Shown here: positions 9,884 to 18,118 of the stretch, piece by piece
How positions within the stretch are numbered: position 1 is the first letter of the stretch
Layout of the letters: each line of letters opens with the position of its first letter
Origin: DASXKD01 sp963762735
Lineage (GTDB): Bacteria > Actinomycetota > Actinomycetes > Streptosporangiales > Streptosporangiaceae
Direction: 5' to 3'
Length of the DNA stretch: 64,000 nucleotides
NCBI GenBank assembly: GCA_963762735.1
Contig: CAVXMG010000038.1
Coordinates: 32,078 to 96,077 of the forward strand
The notes under the pieces: generated by a model
What the model was told of the DNA's origin: nothing
The model's database searches: none
What the model saw: only the letters and a program-made list of their open reading frames with translations
Translations under genes and position numbers: made by a program

Positions 9884-10609
9884 TCACCCGTGCCGCTGCC
9901 CGGCCCGCTCCGCCTGAGTGCCGTCCCCACCATGCTCACCGAGCCCGCCGTGATCGCGCTGACTGCCGGGCCCATCATGCCCGCTGGGGTCACCGTGCTC
10001 GCGGCGGCGGCGCAGCAGCATGACGATCGCGAAGATCACCAGCAGGCCGCACAGGCCAGCCAGCACGTAGGTGGGGCCGTGCAGCGCGCCCACCACGTTG
10101 CCCCAGTTCTTGCCGACCAGGTACCCGGTGCAGGCCAGCGCCGCGGTCCACGGGATGCAGCCGAGAACGGTGTAGATCCCGAACCGGCCGGCCGGCATCC
10201 GGGCCAGCCCGGCGGGCAGCGAGATGAACGTGCGCACCACGGGCAGCAGCCGGCCGAAGAACACGGCCTTGGTGCCATGCCGGCCGAACCACCGCTCGGC
10301 GCGTTCGATGTCGTCGTCGCGGAGCAGGATGTAGCGCCCCCAGCGATGCCAGGCCGCCCGGCCCCCGTAGATCCCGATGCCCCAGGCCAGGTAGCTGCCC
10401 GCCACGTTGCCTGCCACGCCCGCGGCGATCACGAGCACCAGGTTGAGGTGCGCGCCTGCCACCGCGCCCGCGGACAGGGCACCGGCGAACAGCATCGTCA
10501 ATTCCGACGGCACCGGGATGCACGCCGACTCGGCGAGCATCAGGACGAACACCGCCAGGTACCCGTAGCTGCTGATGAATTGCTGCACCGCTTGACCGGC
10601 TCCCTTCAA
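9884..10609 (-). CDS. DedA-family (SNARE-associated) membrane protein
   Basis: 241 residues. The N-terminal helix is followed by the DedA hallmarks: an acidic residue in ESACIPVPSE, then G-x-x-x-G packing, R-W-G-R-Y, FGRLLPVVRTFISLPAGLARM and GCIPWT near a C-terminal helix. DedA proteins are involved in undecaprenyl-phosphate or phospholipid recycling across the membrane (family knowledge). The last 45 residues are a His/Gly/Asp-rich hydrophilic tail. Same direction as DUF421 but separated by 33 bases. Confidence 0.9.
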   Translation of the reverse strand: MKGAGQAVQQFISSYGYLAVFVLMLAESACIPVPSELTMLFAGALSAGAVAGAHLNLVLVIAAGVAGNVAGSYLAWGIGIYGGRAAWHRWGRYILLRDDDIERAERWFGRHGTKAVFFGRLLPVVRTFISLPAGLARMPAGRFGIYTVLGCIPWTAALACTGYLVGKNWGNVVGALHGPTYVLAGLCGLLVIFAIVMLLRRRREHGDPSGHDGPGSQRDHGGLGEHGGDGTQAERAGQRHG

Positions 10610-11130
10610 GTTGCCGAAGACCGCCAGCTACCCGCCCCAGGCCGGCACAAACGGGCGTTCGCGGGTCAGTGCCCGTTCGCGCCCTCTCGCTTTCGCCGCC
10701 AAACGGACGGCCCGGGGTGATCACAGCCCGCCCGGACGCACACGTCCCACGGTTGCCCGCGCTGGCCAGGTCAGTCCTCATGGCAAGACGAGCTCCCGAA
10801 CTGCCTGATTCGCGTGACTTTTACTCATTGGTTACGGCGCATTTCTGGTGCTGCCGGGCGGCAGGGCGGATAATTACCTTGCTGCCGTCGGGAGGCGACG
10901 GTAATCCGTCAGGGGCAGCAGGGCGTGGGGAGCCGCGGGGGTGGGTGAGCTTGCCGCTGCCAGCTTCTTCCCCGCCAGCGAGTCCTGCGCCGTGGGCGGC
11001 AGTGGCCCGGCGGAGCACCCTGTATAAGACGCTGATCGAGCGGTTCGGTGGATGACGGCGGTCTCGTGCCCGCTCCGCGGGACCGTCGCGATGTCAGGTC
11101 GATTGCAGGTCATGAGACTTCTTGGGAGGC
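10610..11130. other. Intergenic region between dedA and the Tat-exported propeller gene
   Basis: About 520 bases, the divergent upstream region of two genes. No ORF here has family features. A G-rich block at about 10910-10960 has several runs of three or more G and could form a G-quadruplex. A pair of GACCG/CGGTC-type short inverted motifs lies near 11060-11100. I cannot place promoters with confidence. Confidence 0.5.
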
Positions 11131-13620
11131 ATGGCGGTGGATAACGCCGATGAGCGGGACGGCGAGCAGGTAGGCCCCGGCCAGGCGCCGGTGTCGCGCC
11201 GTAGTTTCGTGGTGGGGGTGGCCGCGGCGGGCGCTGCCGCGACGGCCGGCCGGGCCTTTCCCGGCCGGCGCGCGCTACCGGTGGTGGCGGGTACGGGGCG
11301 TGCGCGCGCCGCTGCCGCGACGTGTGGTTCGTTGAGCCTGGCGAAGAAGCCCGTCTCGGGTGGTGAGCTGACCGATGCCGCGTTCGTGTCTGCCGATGAG
11401 TGGTGGGCGGTGGGCAACGTGGGGGTGGCGCTGCGCGCGAACCGGACGCTGATCGTGCAGTTCGACGGCTCGGCATGGTCGGAGGTCGCGTCTCCCAACC
11501 AGGGCACGCTGAACAACGGGCTGAACAGTGTTTCCATGATCGATGGCGGGGGGTGGGCGGTCGGCTTTTACCAGGCTACGGGGTATCAGCCGCTGGCAAT
11601 GAGCTGGGATGGGACGCAGTGGTTGCTGAACTCGCCCGCGGCTTTTCCCAGCGACTCGGTGTTCACCGGTGTGGACACCCTGGCGGACGGGACCGCGTGG
11701 GCGGTCGGTTTCCAGACCACGAAGGCCGGGGTCCGCACCACGCTGATCGAGCAGGCATCGGGCGGCACGTGGACGCAGGTGGCCAGCCCCAACGTCGCGG
11801 GCAGCACCGTTAACTCACTGACGGCCGTCGCCGGGACGGCGGCGACCGGATTGTGGGCGGTCGGCTACTGGCTGGGCCCCACCGGCGTCCAGCCGCTGGT
11901 GATGTGCTACGACACGACCCAGCCGTCGCCGTCCTGGATGCTGGTGGGTGGGGTGCCGGCACCGGGTCAGGTCGATACGGTGCTGACCGGGGTCGATGTG
12001 CTGTCGGCCAGCGATGTGTGGGCGGTGGGTTACTGCAACGACGGCGGCGCGGACCGGCCACTGGCGCTGCACTGGGACGGCAGCGCCTGGACCAGCTCAC
12101 CGCCGCCCGGCGCCGGGCTGCTGCGCGAGGTCCAGGCGGTCGCGTCGGACAACGTGTGGGCGGCTGGCGCCTACTACGACACGAGCCGGCAGCAGTACCA
12201 GACGCTCGCTCTGCAGTTCGACGGGACGGCGTGGACGACAGTGTCCTCGCCCGACTCCAAGACGTTCAGCGACGAGATCCTCGGGCTTGCGGTCAACCCG
12301 GACGGGTCGGCGCTTACCCTGGTGGGCCGGGCGGGCTCCAACTCGCTCATCGCACAGGCGAGCTGCCCCAGCGGGCCCGTCTCGCCGCCCACCCGGGCGC
12401 CCGCGGCGCTGCCGCCGCTGCCGTCCGCGCCTGGTGCCGGCCCAGCGCCGAGCCCACCGCCGCCGACGCCCCCGGCGCAGACACCCATCCCGGTGACTAT
12501 CACCGACCAGGCAGCGGCCGCGGGCATCAGCGGCACGAACGACTGGTCGTTCAGCGCGGCTGCCGCCGATTTCACCGGCGATGGCTGGCCGGACCTGTTC
12601 ATCTCCCACCACTGGCACCCGGCCAACCTGTATCTCAATAACCAGGACGGCACGTTCACCCCGGCCGATGTAAACTTCTTCAGCTCCATCCTGGACCGGC
12701 ACGACTGCCAGGTCGCTGATTTCAATCAGGATGGCAAGCTAGACATATTTTGCAGCGTCGGGGCCGACCGCGGCACCTCGCTGAAGTGCAACGGGCTGTT
12801 CCTCCAGCAGCCCGACGGCAGCTTCGCCGACGTGGCCTACCAGTGGAACATCGGCGACGCGGCCGGGCGTGGCCGCTTTTGTGCCGTGCTGGATGCGAAC
12901 AACGACGGCTATCCGGACATCTTCTACGGCACCGACCCGGTGCGCATAGACGGCCTGCCCTCGATCAACCGGTTCTACCTCAACACCGGGCAGGGCTCGT
13001 TCATCGACTCCCCGGCCATGGGCCTGAACCTCAACGTCGGGGCACAATCGGCGCGGACCGTCGACTACAACGGTAACGGCTGGCCGGACCTGCTGATCTG
13101 CGGGTACACCGGTGGCCTGCGCCTGTTCGAGAACAACCAGGGGCAGGGTTTCACCGATGTGTCGTCGATCCTCGGCCCCTCGATCAACGCCGTGGACGCC
13201 GTCATGGTCGACGTCAACCACGACAACCTCCTCGACCTCATCGTCCTCACCAAGACCGCGGTCAAGCTGATCCGCCAGAACGCCGACCGAACCTGGGCCA
13301 AGGCCAAAACCATCCTCAATGTCAGCAGCGGGGTAGCGCTCGCCGTCGGGGACGTCAACGCCGACAACAACCCAGACATCTACGTCGTCTGCGGCAAGAC
13401 CGGGGGCGCCAACGCCCCGGACCACCTGGTGACCTTCGACGCCACCGGCGGCTCCACCACCACGGCTGTCCCGCAAACAACCACCGGCTCAGGCGAGCGC
13501 GCGTTCCCGATCGACTACAACAACTCCGGCCTCACCAGCTTTCTCGTCCTCAACGGTGCGGTCCCCAGCACCGGCCCGATCCAGCTCCTTACCCCCGCTC
13601 CTACAGAAGGGGCTCCCTGA
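11131..13620 (+). CDS. Tat-exported two-domain propeller protein (W-A-V-G repeat propeller plus FG-GAP/VCBS repeats)
   Basis: 829 residues. A twin-arginine signal (SRRSFVVG followed by an Ala-rich core) is followed by a domain of repeats each ending in W-A-V-G-x (EWWAVGN, GGWAVGF, TAWAVGF, GLWAVGY, DVWAVGY, NVWAAGA), about six blades. After a Pro-rich hinge (residues 415-455) comes an FG-GAP/VCBS-like propeller with D-x-D/N-x-D-G calcium loops (DFTGDGWPDLF, DFNQDGKLDIF, DANNDGYPDIF, DYNGNGWPDLL, DVNHDNLLDLI, DVNADNNPDIY). GTG 11137 is better spaced from the GGGAGG site than ATG 11131. Folded export and calcium-binding repeats suggest an extracellular carbohydrate- or protein-binding role (inference). 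Confidence 0.85.
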   Translation: MAVDNADERDGEQVGPGQAPVSRRSFVVGVAAAGAAATAGRAFPGRRALPVVAGTGRARAAAATCGSLSLAKKPVSGGELTDAAFVSADEWWAVGNVGVALRANRTLIVQFDGSAWSEVASPNQGTLNNGLNSVSMIDGGGWAVGFYQATGYQPLAMSWDGTQWLLNSPAAFPSDSVFTGVDTLADGTAWAVGFQTTKAGVRTTLIEQASGGTWTQVASPNVAGSTVNSLTAVAGTAATGLWAVGYWLGPTGVQPLVMCYDTTQPSPSWMLVGGVPAPGQVDTVLTGVDVLSASDVWAVGYCNDGGADRPLALHWDGSAWTSSPPPGAGLLREVQAVASDNVWAAGAYYDTSRQQYQTLALQFDGTAWTTVSSPDSKTFSDEILGLAVNPDGSALTLVGRAGSNSLIAQASCPSGPVSPPTRAPAALPPLPSAPGAGPAPSPPPPTPPAQTPIPVTITDQAAAAGISGTNDWSFSAAAADFTGDGWPDLFISHHWHPANLYLNNQDGTFTPADVNFFSSILDRHDCQVADFNQDGKLDIFCSVGADRGTSLKCNGLFLQQPDGSFADVAYQWNIGDAAGRGRFCAVLDANNDGYPDIFYGTDPVRIDGLPSINRFYLNTGQGSFIDSPAMGLNLNVGAQSARTVDYNGNGWPDLLICGYTGGLRLFENNQGQGFTDVSSILGPSINAVDAVMVDVNHDNLLDLIVLTKTAVKLIRQNADRTWAKAKTILNVSSGVALAVGDVNADNNPDIYVVCGKTGGANAPDHLVTFDATGGSTTTAVPQTTTGSGERAFPIDYNNSGLTSFLVLNGAVPSTGPIQLLTPAPTEGAP

Positions 13621-14690
13621 CGCGGCAGGGTAGAACAGATCGCCCGGGAACCGGCGAACCTGCCGTGTCGGCACTGGGCACGCCGTCCCTCCGCGATACA
13701 GAACGGAATGTCCATGGCGATCGCCGCCGCACCGGCACACCGCTCCCACAGCCGGCGGGGCGCGCTGGCCGCTTCGCGGGTCCACGGCAGCAGGTGCTCC
13801 GGCCGACGCCGGCGGTCGTGCCAGAAACCGCCGCTGCCGACCAGCGCGGGGTCCGCCGTGGCGAGCCAGGTGATGGTGTCGGCGCCCTGCTCGGGAGTGC
13901 GCAGCAGCGGCCGCAGGATCCGGCGGAAACGGGGCAGCGCGGCCGCCAGGCCCGGGGTGTCCGCCCAGCCGGGATGCATGGCGTGGAAAGCCACGCCGGT
14001 GCCGGCCGCGCGCCGCGCCCACTCCGCGCTGAGCGCCACCTGCGCCCGCTTGACCCGCGCATAGGCGGCCGCCCCGCGGTAGCCGGCCTCGGGCGGCGGC
14101 AAGGCCGTGAGGTCGAGCCGCTGGGTGTACATGCCGCCCGAGGAGACGGTGATCACCCGGCCGGCGTCCGATGCGCTCAGCCGCGGCAGCAGCATGGCCG
14201 TGAGCAGGAACGGTGCCACGACCTGGCCGGCGTAGGTCAACTCGGTGCCGGTGCCGTCGGTGCGGAACTCCGGGTGGATGGTGCCTGCGTTATGAATCAA
14301 AATGTCGAGGCGCCGGTGGCCGGCGCCGTATTCGCGGGCGAAGGAGCGGACCGAGCCGAGATCCTCCAGATCGGCCAGGCCGTAGCTGACCTGCGTGCTG
14401 CCGGACGCCGCGGCGATGCCGCTCAGTGCCCGCGCCGCACGGCCTTCATCGCGGGCCAGGAAGTGTACGGCCGCGCCCTGGCGGGCCAGCGCGACGGCGG
14501 CGGCGTAGCCGATGCCGGAGGTGGCGCCGGTGATCAGCACGGTCCGCCCGGCGGCGGACGGCGGTCGCACGGCGGTGAACTCAGGCAGCAGCCTGGACCG
14601 GGCGGCCAGGCCGAGCCGGGAGAAGCCGGGGACGACGCTGGCCTCCGCCGCGACATCGACCACGGAACCGAGGCGGGCTCGCGCGGTCAC
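13515..14690 (-). CDS. Short-chain dehydrogenase/reductase (C-terminus uncertain)
   Basis: Classical SDR with nucleotide motif TGATSGIGYAAA, the NAG motif in IHNAGTIHPEF, catalytic Y-A-R-V-K and PGWADTPG. The recognisable domain ends near RLWERCAG at about 13740. After that the reading runs on with no family character and overlaps the convergent propeller gene by 106 bases, so a lost or shifted stop near 13650-13740 is likely. GTG 14690 overlaps the stop of the SRPBCC gene (GTGA). Member of the leftward operon behind the LitR-like regulator. Substrate unknown. Confidence 0.8.
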   Translation of the reverse strand: MTARARLGSVVDVAAEASVVPGFSRLGLAARSRLLPEFTAVRPPSAAGRTVLITGATSGIGYAAAVALARQGAAVHFLARDEGRAARALSGIAAASGSTQVSYGLADLEDLGSVRSFAREYGAGHRRLDILIHNAGTIHPEFRTDGTGTELTYAGQVVAPFLLTAMLLPRLSASDAGRVITVSSGGMYTQRLDLTALPPPEAGYRGAAAYARVKRAQVALSAEWARRAAGTGVAFHAMHPGWADTPGLAAALPRFRRILRPLLRTPEQGADTITWLATADPALVGSGGFWHDRRRRPEHLLPWTREAASAPRRLWERCAGAAAIAMDIPFCIAEGRRAQCRHGRFAGSRAICSTLPRQGAPSVGAGVRSWIGPVLGTAPLRTRKLVRPELL

Positions 14691-15133
14691 GGGCGCAAGC
14701 CCCGTGCCGCGGGCGAGCCCAGGACCCGGGCGAGCCCGTGCGCGGCTCGCTCCGCCACGGCACGGAACCCCGGGCGCAGCAGGCGGTCGAGCGCCCGCAG
14801 CGGCCCGCGCAGTACGACCTCGGCGTCGTAGCTGACCATGGCCTCGTCGGTCACCTCGATCCGGTCGGTCGCGCGCAGCAGGCTGCTGGTGGCGGTCAGC
14901 GTCACGCTGCGGCCCGGCTGGTAGCCGGTCACCGCGTAGGTCAGCGGGAGCCGACGGCCGAGGAAGGGCACCACGAGGCGGAACCGCGTCCCGGCCCTGA
15001 CCGGGCCCGGGTCAAGTTGCGTGGCTGCGAGCACGCCGGGGTCCCATTCCGCCGCGTTACTGAAGGTGGCCAGGTAGTCGAAGGTGTCATGGGCCGGTCG
15101 CCGCGATTCCATTGCGGCGCGGTACTTGGCCAT
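14687..15133 (-). CDS. SRPBCC (polyketide cyclase/START-like) protein
   Basis: 148 residues with the SRPBCC pattern: an N-terminal strand, then FDYLATFSNAAEWDPGVLAA, a central RFRLVVPF strand block and a long C-terminal helix (AVAERAAHGLARVL). Proteins of this fold bind hydrophobic ligands. The gene lies between the LitR-like regulator and the SDR in one direction; the SDR start overlaps its stop. The neighbourhood (light regulator, lipid methyltransferase, photolyase) suggests a role with membrane lipids or isoprenoids (inference). Confidence 0.82.
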   Translation of the reverse strand: MAKYRAAMESRRPAHDTFDYLATFSNAAEWDPGVLAATQLDPGPVRAGTRFRLVVPFLGRRLPLTYAVTGYQPGRSVTLTATSSLLRATDRIEVTDEAMVSYDAEVVLRGPLRALDRLLRPGFRAVAERAAHGLARVLGSPAARGLRP

Positions 15134-15215
15134 CGCCGGGTTCCCTTTCTCGTTGCACGCGCCCGTTTGCGCGCGTCTGGTTGTGCGCGCCGGTTCTCTC
15201 CTGGCGTGCGCTGGT

Positions 15216-15998
15216 TTACGGGTGCTGGCCAGGCCCGTGCGCGGGCAGGCCGGCTGCCTGCGCCCGCAGGTCGTGCAGGCTGTCGCCGGGGCGCCCGGTC
15301 AGCACGGTCACACCTGGCAGGGCGGCGGTGATCTCCCGTGCCGCGCCGCGCGCTCGGCGGGCCGCCGCCATGGTCGCGCTGGACAGGATGACGAGTCCCG
15401 CCCCCACCTGCTCCGCCAGCCGGGTCACCTCGGCGACCGGGAGGTCGGCCGCCAGGTGATGCACCAGCCAGTGGTCCTCGCGCAGGCAGGCGGCCGCCAT
15501 CAGCGCGGGCAGGCCGTGCCGCTCGCCGGGCGGGGTGGTGGCGACCGCGACGCCACGCGGCCGGCCGCCGGGCTGGCTGGCGTGCCCAGCGATCAGCCGC
15601 TCGCAGATGGCGCTGGCCCGGTGCTCCTGCGCGATCGACACCCGGCCGGCCGCCCAGTCGTCCCCGACCCGGCCCAGCGCCGGGCCGATGACGTGCGCGC
15701 ACAGGTCGATCAGCGGCACCCCGCCGGCCAGCCGGGCCAGGCGCTGCCGGGCCAGGGTCTCGTCGCCCTCGGCGAGCGCCTCGTACAGCCGCCGGGACTG
15801 GGCCGCCCAGTCACGGACGTGGATCGGCCGGGACGGCTCCGCGCCCTGGCGGCGCCGGGCCGCGAGTTCGCGGGCGTCGCTCTCGCTGATCTCATAGCCG
15901 CGGCCCACCTTGCGGGCGGGCAGCACGCCCTGGCGAACCCAGGAATAGGCGGTCTGGTAGTGCACGCCCAGTGCCCCGGCGGCCTCGCGCAGGTCCAT
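15216..15998 (-). CDS. litR: LitR/CarH-type MerR regulator with adenosylcobalamin-binding photoreceptor domain
   Basis: 260 residues. A MerR-like helix-turn-helix (LREAAGALGVHYQTAYSWVRQGVLPARKVG) is followed by a helical bundle carrying W-x9-E-H (from DDW to QEH, around residue 115), the hallmark of CarH/LitR light sensors. The Rossmann-like cobalamin domain has E-R-H-G-L-P, where CarH has E-x-H-x2-G; the last Gly is Pro here. By family knowledge the dark, AdoCbl-bound form represses and light releases DNA. It is divergent from the FAD/DUF1365/CFA/photolyase operon, which is the expected target. ATG 15998. Confidence 0.87.
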   Translation of the reverse strand: MDLREAAGALGVHYQTAYSWVRQGVLPARKVGRGYEISESDARELAARRRQGAEPSRPIHVRDWAAQSRRLYEALAEGDETLARQRLARLAGGVPLIDLCAHVIGPALGRVGDDWAAGRVSIAQEHRASAICERLIAGHASQPGGRPRGVAVATTPPGERHGLPALMAAACLREDHWLVHHLAADLPVAEVTRLAEQVGAGLVILSSATMAAARRARGAAREITAALPGVTVLTGRPGDSLHDLRAQAAGLPAHGPGQHP

Positions 15999-16148
15999 TC
16001 AATGCTCCAGGTTTGTCGCTTGCTTGAATCTTAGTGTAATTTAGTCTTAGTTTCTACCAGCGAAGACTTCTACGGCAGCGGGTTCTGGGATGACGATCGG
16101 GCGGGACGGGGGGCGGGCGGCGCCGGGAGGCGGCTGGACCGGCCGCGG
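15999..16148. promoter_or_regulatory. Divergent promoter region between litR and the photolyase operon, with TTAGT repeats
   Basis: An AT-rich island (about 16010-16060) in otherwise GC-rich DNA. TTAGT occurs three times at 16031, 16041 and 16047, inside TCTTAGT...TTTAGTCTTAGT. Its position between a LitR-like repressor and its likely target operon makes it the best candidate operator/promoter. No half-site consensus could be proved from one region. Confidence 0.55.
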
Positions 16149-17396
16149 GTGGCGGTGGTGGGCGCCGGGGTGGCCGGCCTGACCGCGGCCTACCTGCTCC
16201 AGCGGGCCTACGACGTGACCGTCTACGAGGCCGACGACCGGCTGGGCGGGCACGCGCACACGCACGACATCCCCGGCTCCGGCGGGCGGCCGCTGGCCCT
16301 CGACACCGGCTTCCTGGTGCACAACACGCGCACCTACCCGAACCTCGTCCGCCTGTTCCGCGAACTGGGCGTCACCACCCACGAGACCGAGATGAGCATG
16401 TCGGTAAGCTGCGCGGGCTGCGGCCTGGAGTATGCCGGATCCCGGGGCTCGCGCGGGCTGTTCCCGGCCGCGGGAACGGCGGCCCGGCCGGCCTACCTGG
16501 CCATGCTCGCCCGCATCCCGTCCTTCTACGCCGCCGCGCGCGGGCTGCTGGCCGCGCCCGGCGACGACGCGCTCCGGCTCGGTGAGTTCCTGCGCCGCGG
16601 CCGGTACCCGCGCTACTTCGTCAACCACTTCGCCGTGCCGCTGGTGGCGGCCGTCTGGTCGTGCCCGCCCGGGGAGGCGCTGAACTACCCGGCCCGCTAC
16701 CTGTTCGAGTTCCTCGACCACCACGGGATGCTCCGGATGGCCCGCTCCCCCGGCTGGCAGACCGTGGCCGGCGGGTCCCGCAGCTACGTGGAGCGGATCG
16801 CCAAGCAACTCACCCGCGCCGCCGTCGGCGTGCCGGTCCGGGCGGTCAGCCGGTTCCCCGGCGGCGTGGATGTCCACGACCACCACCTGGGCATCCAGCA
16901 GTTCGCCGCCGCCGTCATCGCCACCCACCCGGACCAGGCGCTGCGGCTGCTGGACCGGCCCACCGTGGCGGAGCGCGAGGTGCTCGGCGCGTTCCGGTAC
17001 ACCGCCAGCCCCGCCGTCCTGCACACCGACGCCGCACTGCTGCCCAGGTCCCCGGCCGCCCGCGCCTCCTGGAACTACCGGCTGCCCGGCTGCGCGGGCA
17101 CCGCGGAGGCGGTACACGTCAGCTACCACCTCAACCGGCTGCAGGGCCTGGACGAACCCGAGCAGTACCTGGTCACGCTCAACCCGGCGGGCCAGGTACG
17201 GCCGGATCGGGTCCTCGCCGAGATGAGCTACAGCCACCCGGTCTACGACGCCCGGTCCGTCGCCGCCCAGCGCCGCCTGGCGGGCCTGAACACGCCGGTG
17301 CTCGCCTACGCGGGCGCCTACCACGGCTGGGGGTTCCACGAGGACGGCTGCCTGGCCGGTGTCCGGGCCGCCGCCGCCCTGGGAGTGACGTGGTGA
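16149..17396 (+). CDS. FAD-dependent oxidoreductase (COG2907-like, amine-oxidase fold)
   Basis: 415 residues. N-terminal dinucleotide motif VVGAGVAGLTAAYLL, then the adenine-ribose Glu in YEADDRLGGHAHT, and a C-terminal FAD contact in YAGAYHGWGFHEDGCLAG. This is the NAD/FAD-binding family that travels with DUF1365 and CFA-synthase genes in many bacteria; a related protein (UfaD) desaturates methylated fatty acids in furan fatty acid synthesis in Rhodobacter. GTG 16149 is the first start in this frame. An ATG at 16090 lies just upstream in another frame, so a lost base in this G-rich leader is possible. First gene of a four-gene operon with stop-start overlaps. Confidence 0.82.
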   Translation: MAVVGAGVAGLTAAYLLQRAYDVTVYEADDRLGGHAHTHDIPGSGGRPLALDTGFLVHNTRTYPNLVRLFRELGVTTHETEMSMSVSCAGCGLEYAGSRGSRGLFPAAGTAARPAYLAMLARIPSFYAAARGLLAAPGDDALRLGEFLRRGRYPRYFVNHFAVPLVAAVWSCPPGEALNYPARYLFEFLDHHGMLRMARSPGWQTVAGGSRSYVERIAKQLTRAAVGVPVRAVSRFPGGVDVHDHHLGIQQFAAAVIATHPDQALRLLDRPTVAEREVLGAFRYTASPAVLHTDAALLPRSPAARASWNYRLPGCAGTAEAVHVSYHLNRLQGLDEPEQYLVTLNPAGQVRPDRVLAEMSYSHPVYDARSVAAQRRLAGLNTPVLAYAGAYHGWGFHEDGCLAGVRAAAALGVTW

Positions 17397-18118
17397 CCGC
17401 CGCGCTCTATGCGTGCCGGATCACCCACGTACGGGTTGCCCCGGTCCGCCGGACGTTCCGGTACCGCAGCTACCTATGGCTGGTGGACCTGGCGGACCTG
17501 CCGCGGGTGCCGTGGTGGCTGCGGCCGCTCGCCACGTTCCGGGCCACCGACCACCTGGGCGACCCGGCGGCCGGAATCCGGGCGAACGTGGCCGCCTTCC
17601 TTGCCCGGCACGGGATCGACCTGGGCGGGGGCCAGGTGCTCATGCTGGGTCACGCGCGGGTACTCGGCCACGTCTTCAACCCGCTCACCGTGTACTGGTG
17701 CCACCGGGCCGACGGGAGCCTCGCCGCGGTGCTCGTCGAGGTGCACAACACCTACCGGCAGCGGTACGCCTACCTGCTCCGCCCCGACACCCGCGGGCGG
17801 GCCGGAGCGGACAAGGACTTCTACGTCTCGCCGTTCCTGCCGCCCGGCGGCCGGTACCGGATGCGGCTGCCCGAGCCCGGCGGGGAAGTGGGGCTCAGCG
17901 TCACGCTCGACACCGGCGGCCGGCCCCTGCTGGCGGCCACCGTCACCGGCACCCGGCGCGGCTACACCCCCTGGCGGCTGATCTGCTGCGCGCTGCGCTA
18001 CCCGTGGGTCACCGCACAGGTGAGCACGCTCATCCGCTGGCAGGGCATCCGGCTCGCGGCCCGCCGCCTGCCGGTCCTCCCCAGGCCCGCCCACCGTCCC
18101 CAGGAAGGTGTCCAATGA
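17393..18118 (+). CDS. DUF1365 family protein
   Basis: 241 residues with the family blocks Y-A-C-R-I-T-H-V-R, RYRSYLWLVDL, GHARVLGHVFNPLTVYWC and VEVHNTYRQRYAYLL, then DKDFYVSPFLP. DUF1365 genes nearly always sit beside CFA-type methyltransferases and FAD oxidoreductases, as here; no enzymatic activity is established to my knowledge. GTG 17393 overlaps the upstream stop (GTGA) and its own stop overlaps the next ATG (ATGA), so the operon is translationally coupled. Confidence 0.88.
   Translation: MTAALYACRITHVRVAPVRRTFRYRSYLWLVDLADLPRVPWWLRPLATFRATDHLGDPAAGIRANVAAFLARHGIDLGGGQVLMLGHARVLGHVFNPLTVYWCHRADGSLAAVLVEVHNTYRQRYAYLLRPDTRGRAGADKDFYVSPFLPPGGRYRMRLPEPGGEVGLSVTLDTGGRPLLAATVTGTRRGYTPWRLICCALRYPWVTAQVSTLIRWQGIRLAARRLPVLPRPAHRPQEGVQ

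Noticed and set aside
13515..13740. C-terminal 75 residues of the SDR at 13515-14690 as a real extra domain
   Set aside because: They are antisense to the last conserved repeat of the Tat-exported protein and show no family features; a missed stop or indel is more likely.
16047..17339. 430-codon minus-strand frame opposite the FAD oxidoreductase
   Set aside because: The plus strand has the FAD motifs and the stop-start overlap with DUF1365; the minus frame has only Gly/Arg/Val-rich shadow sequence.
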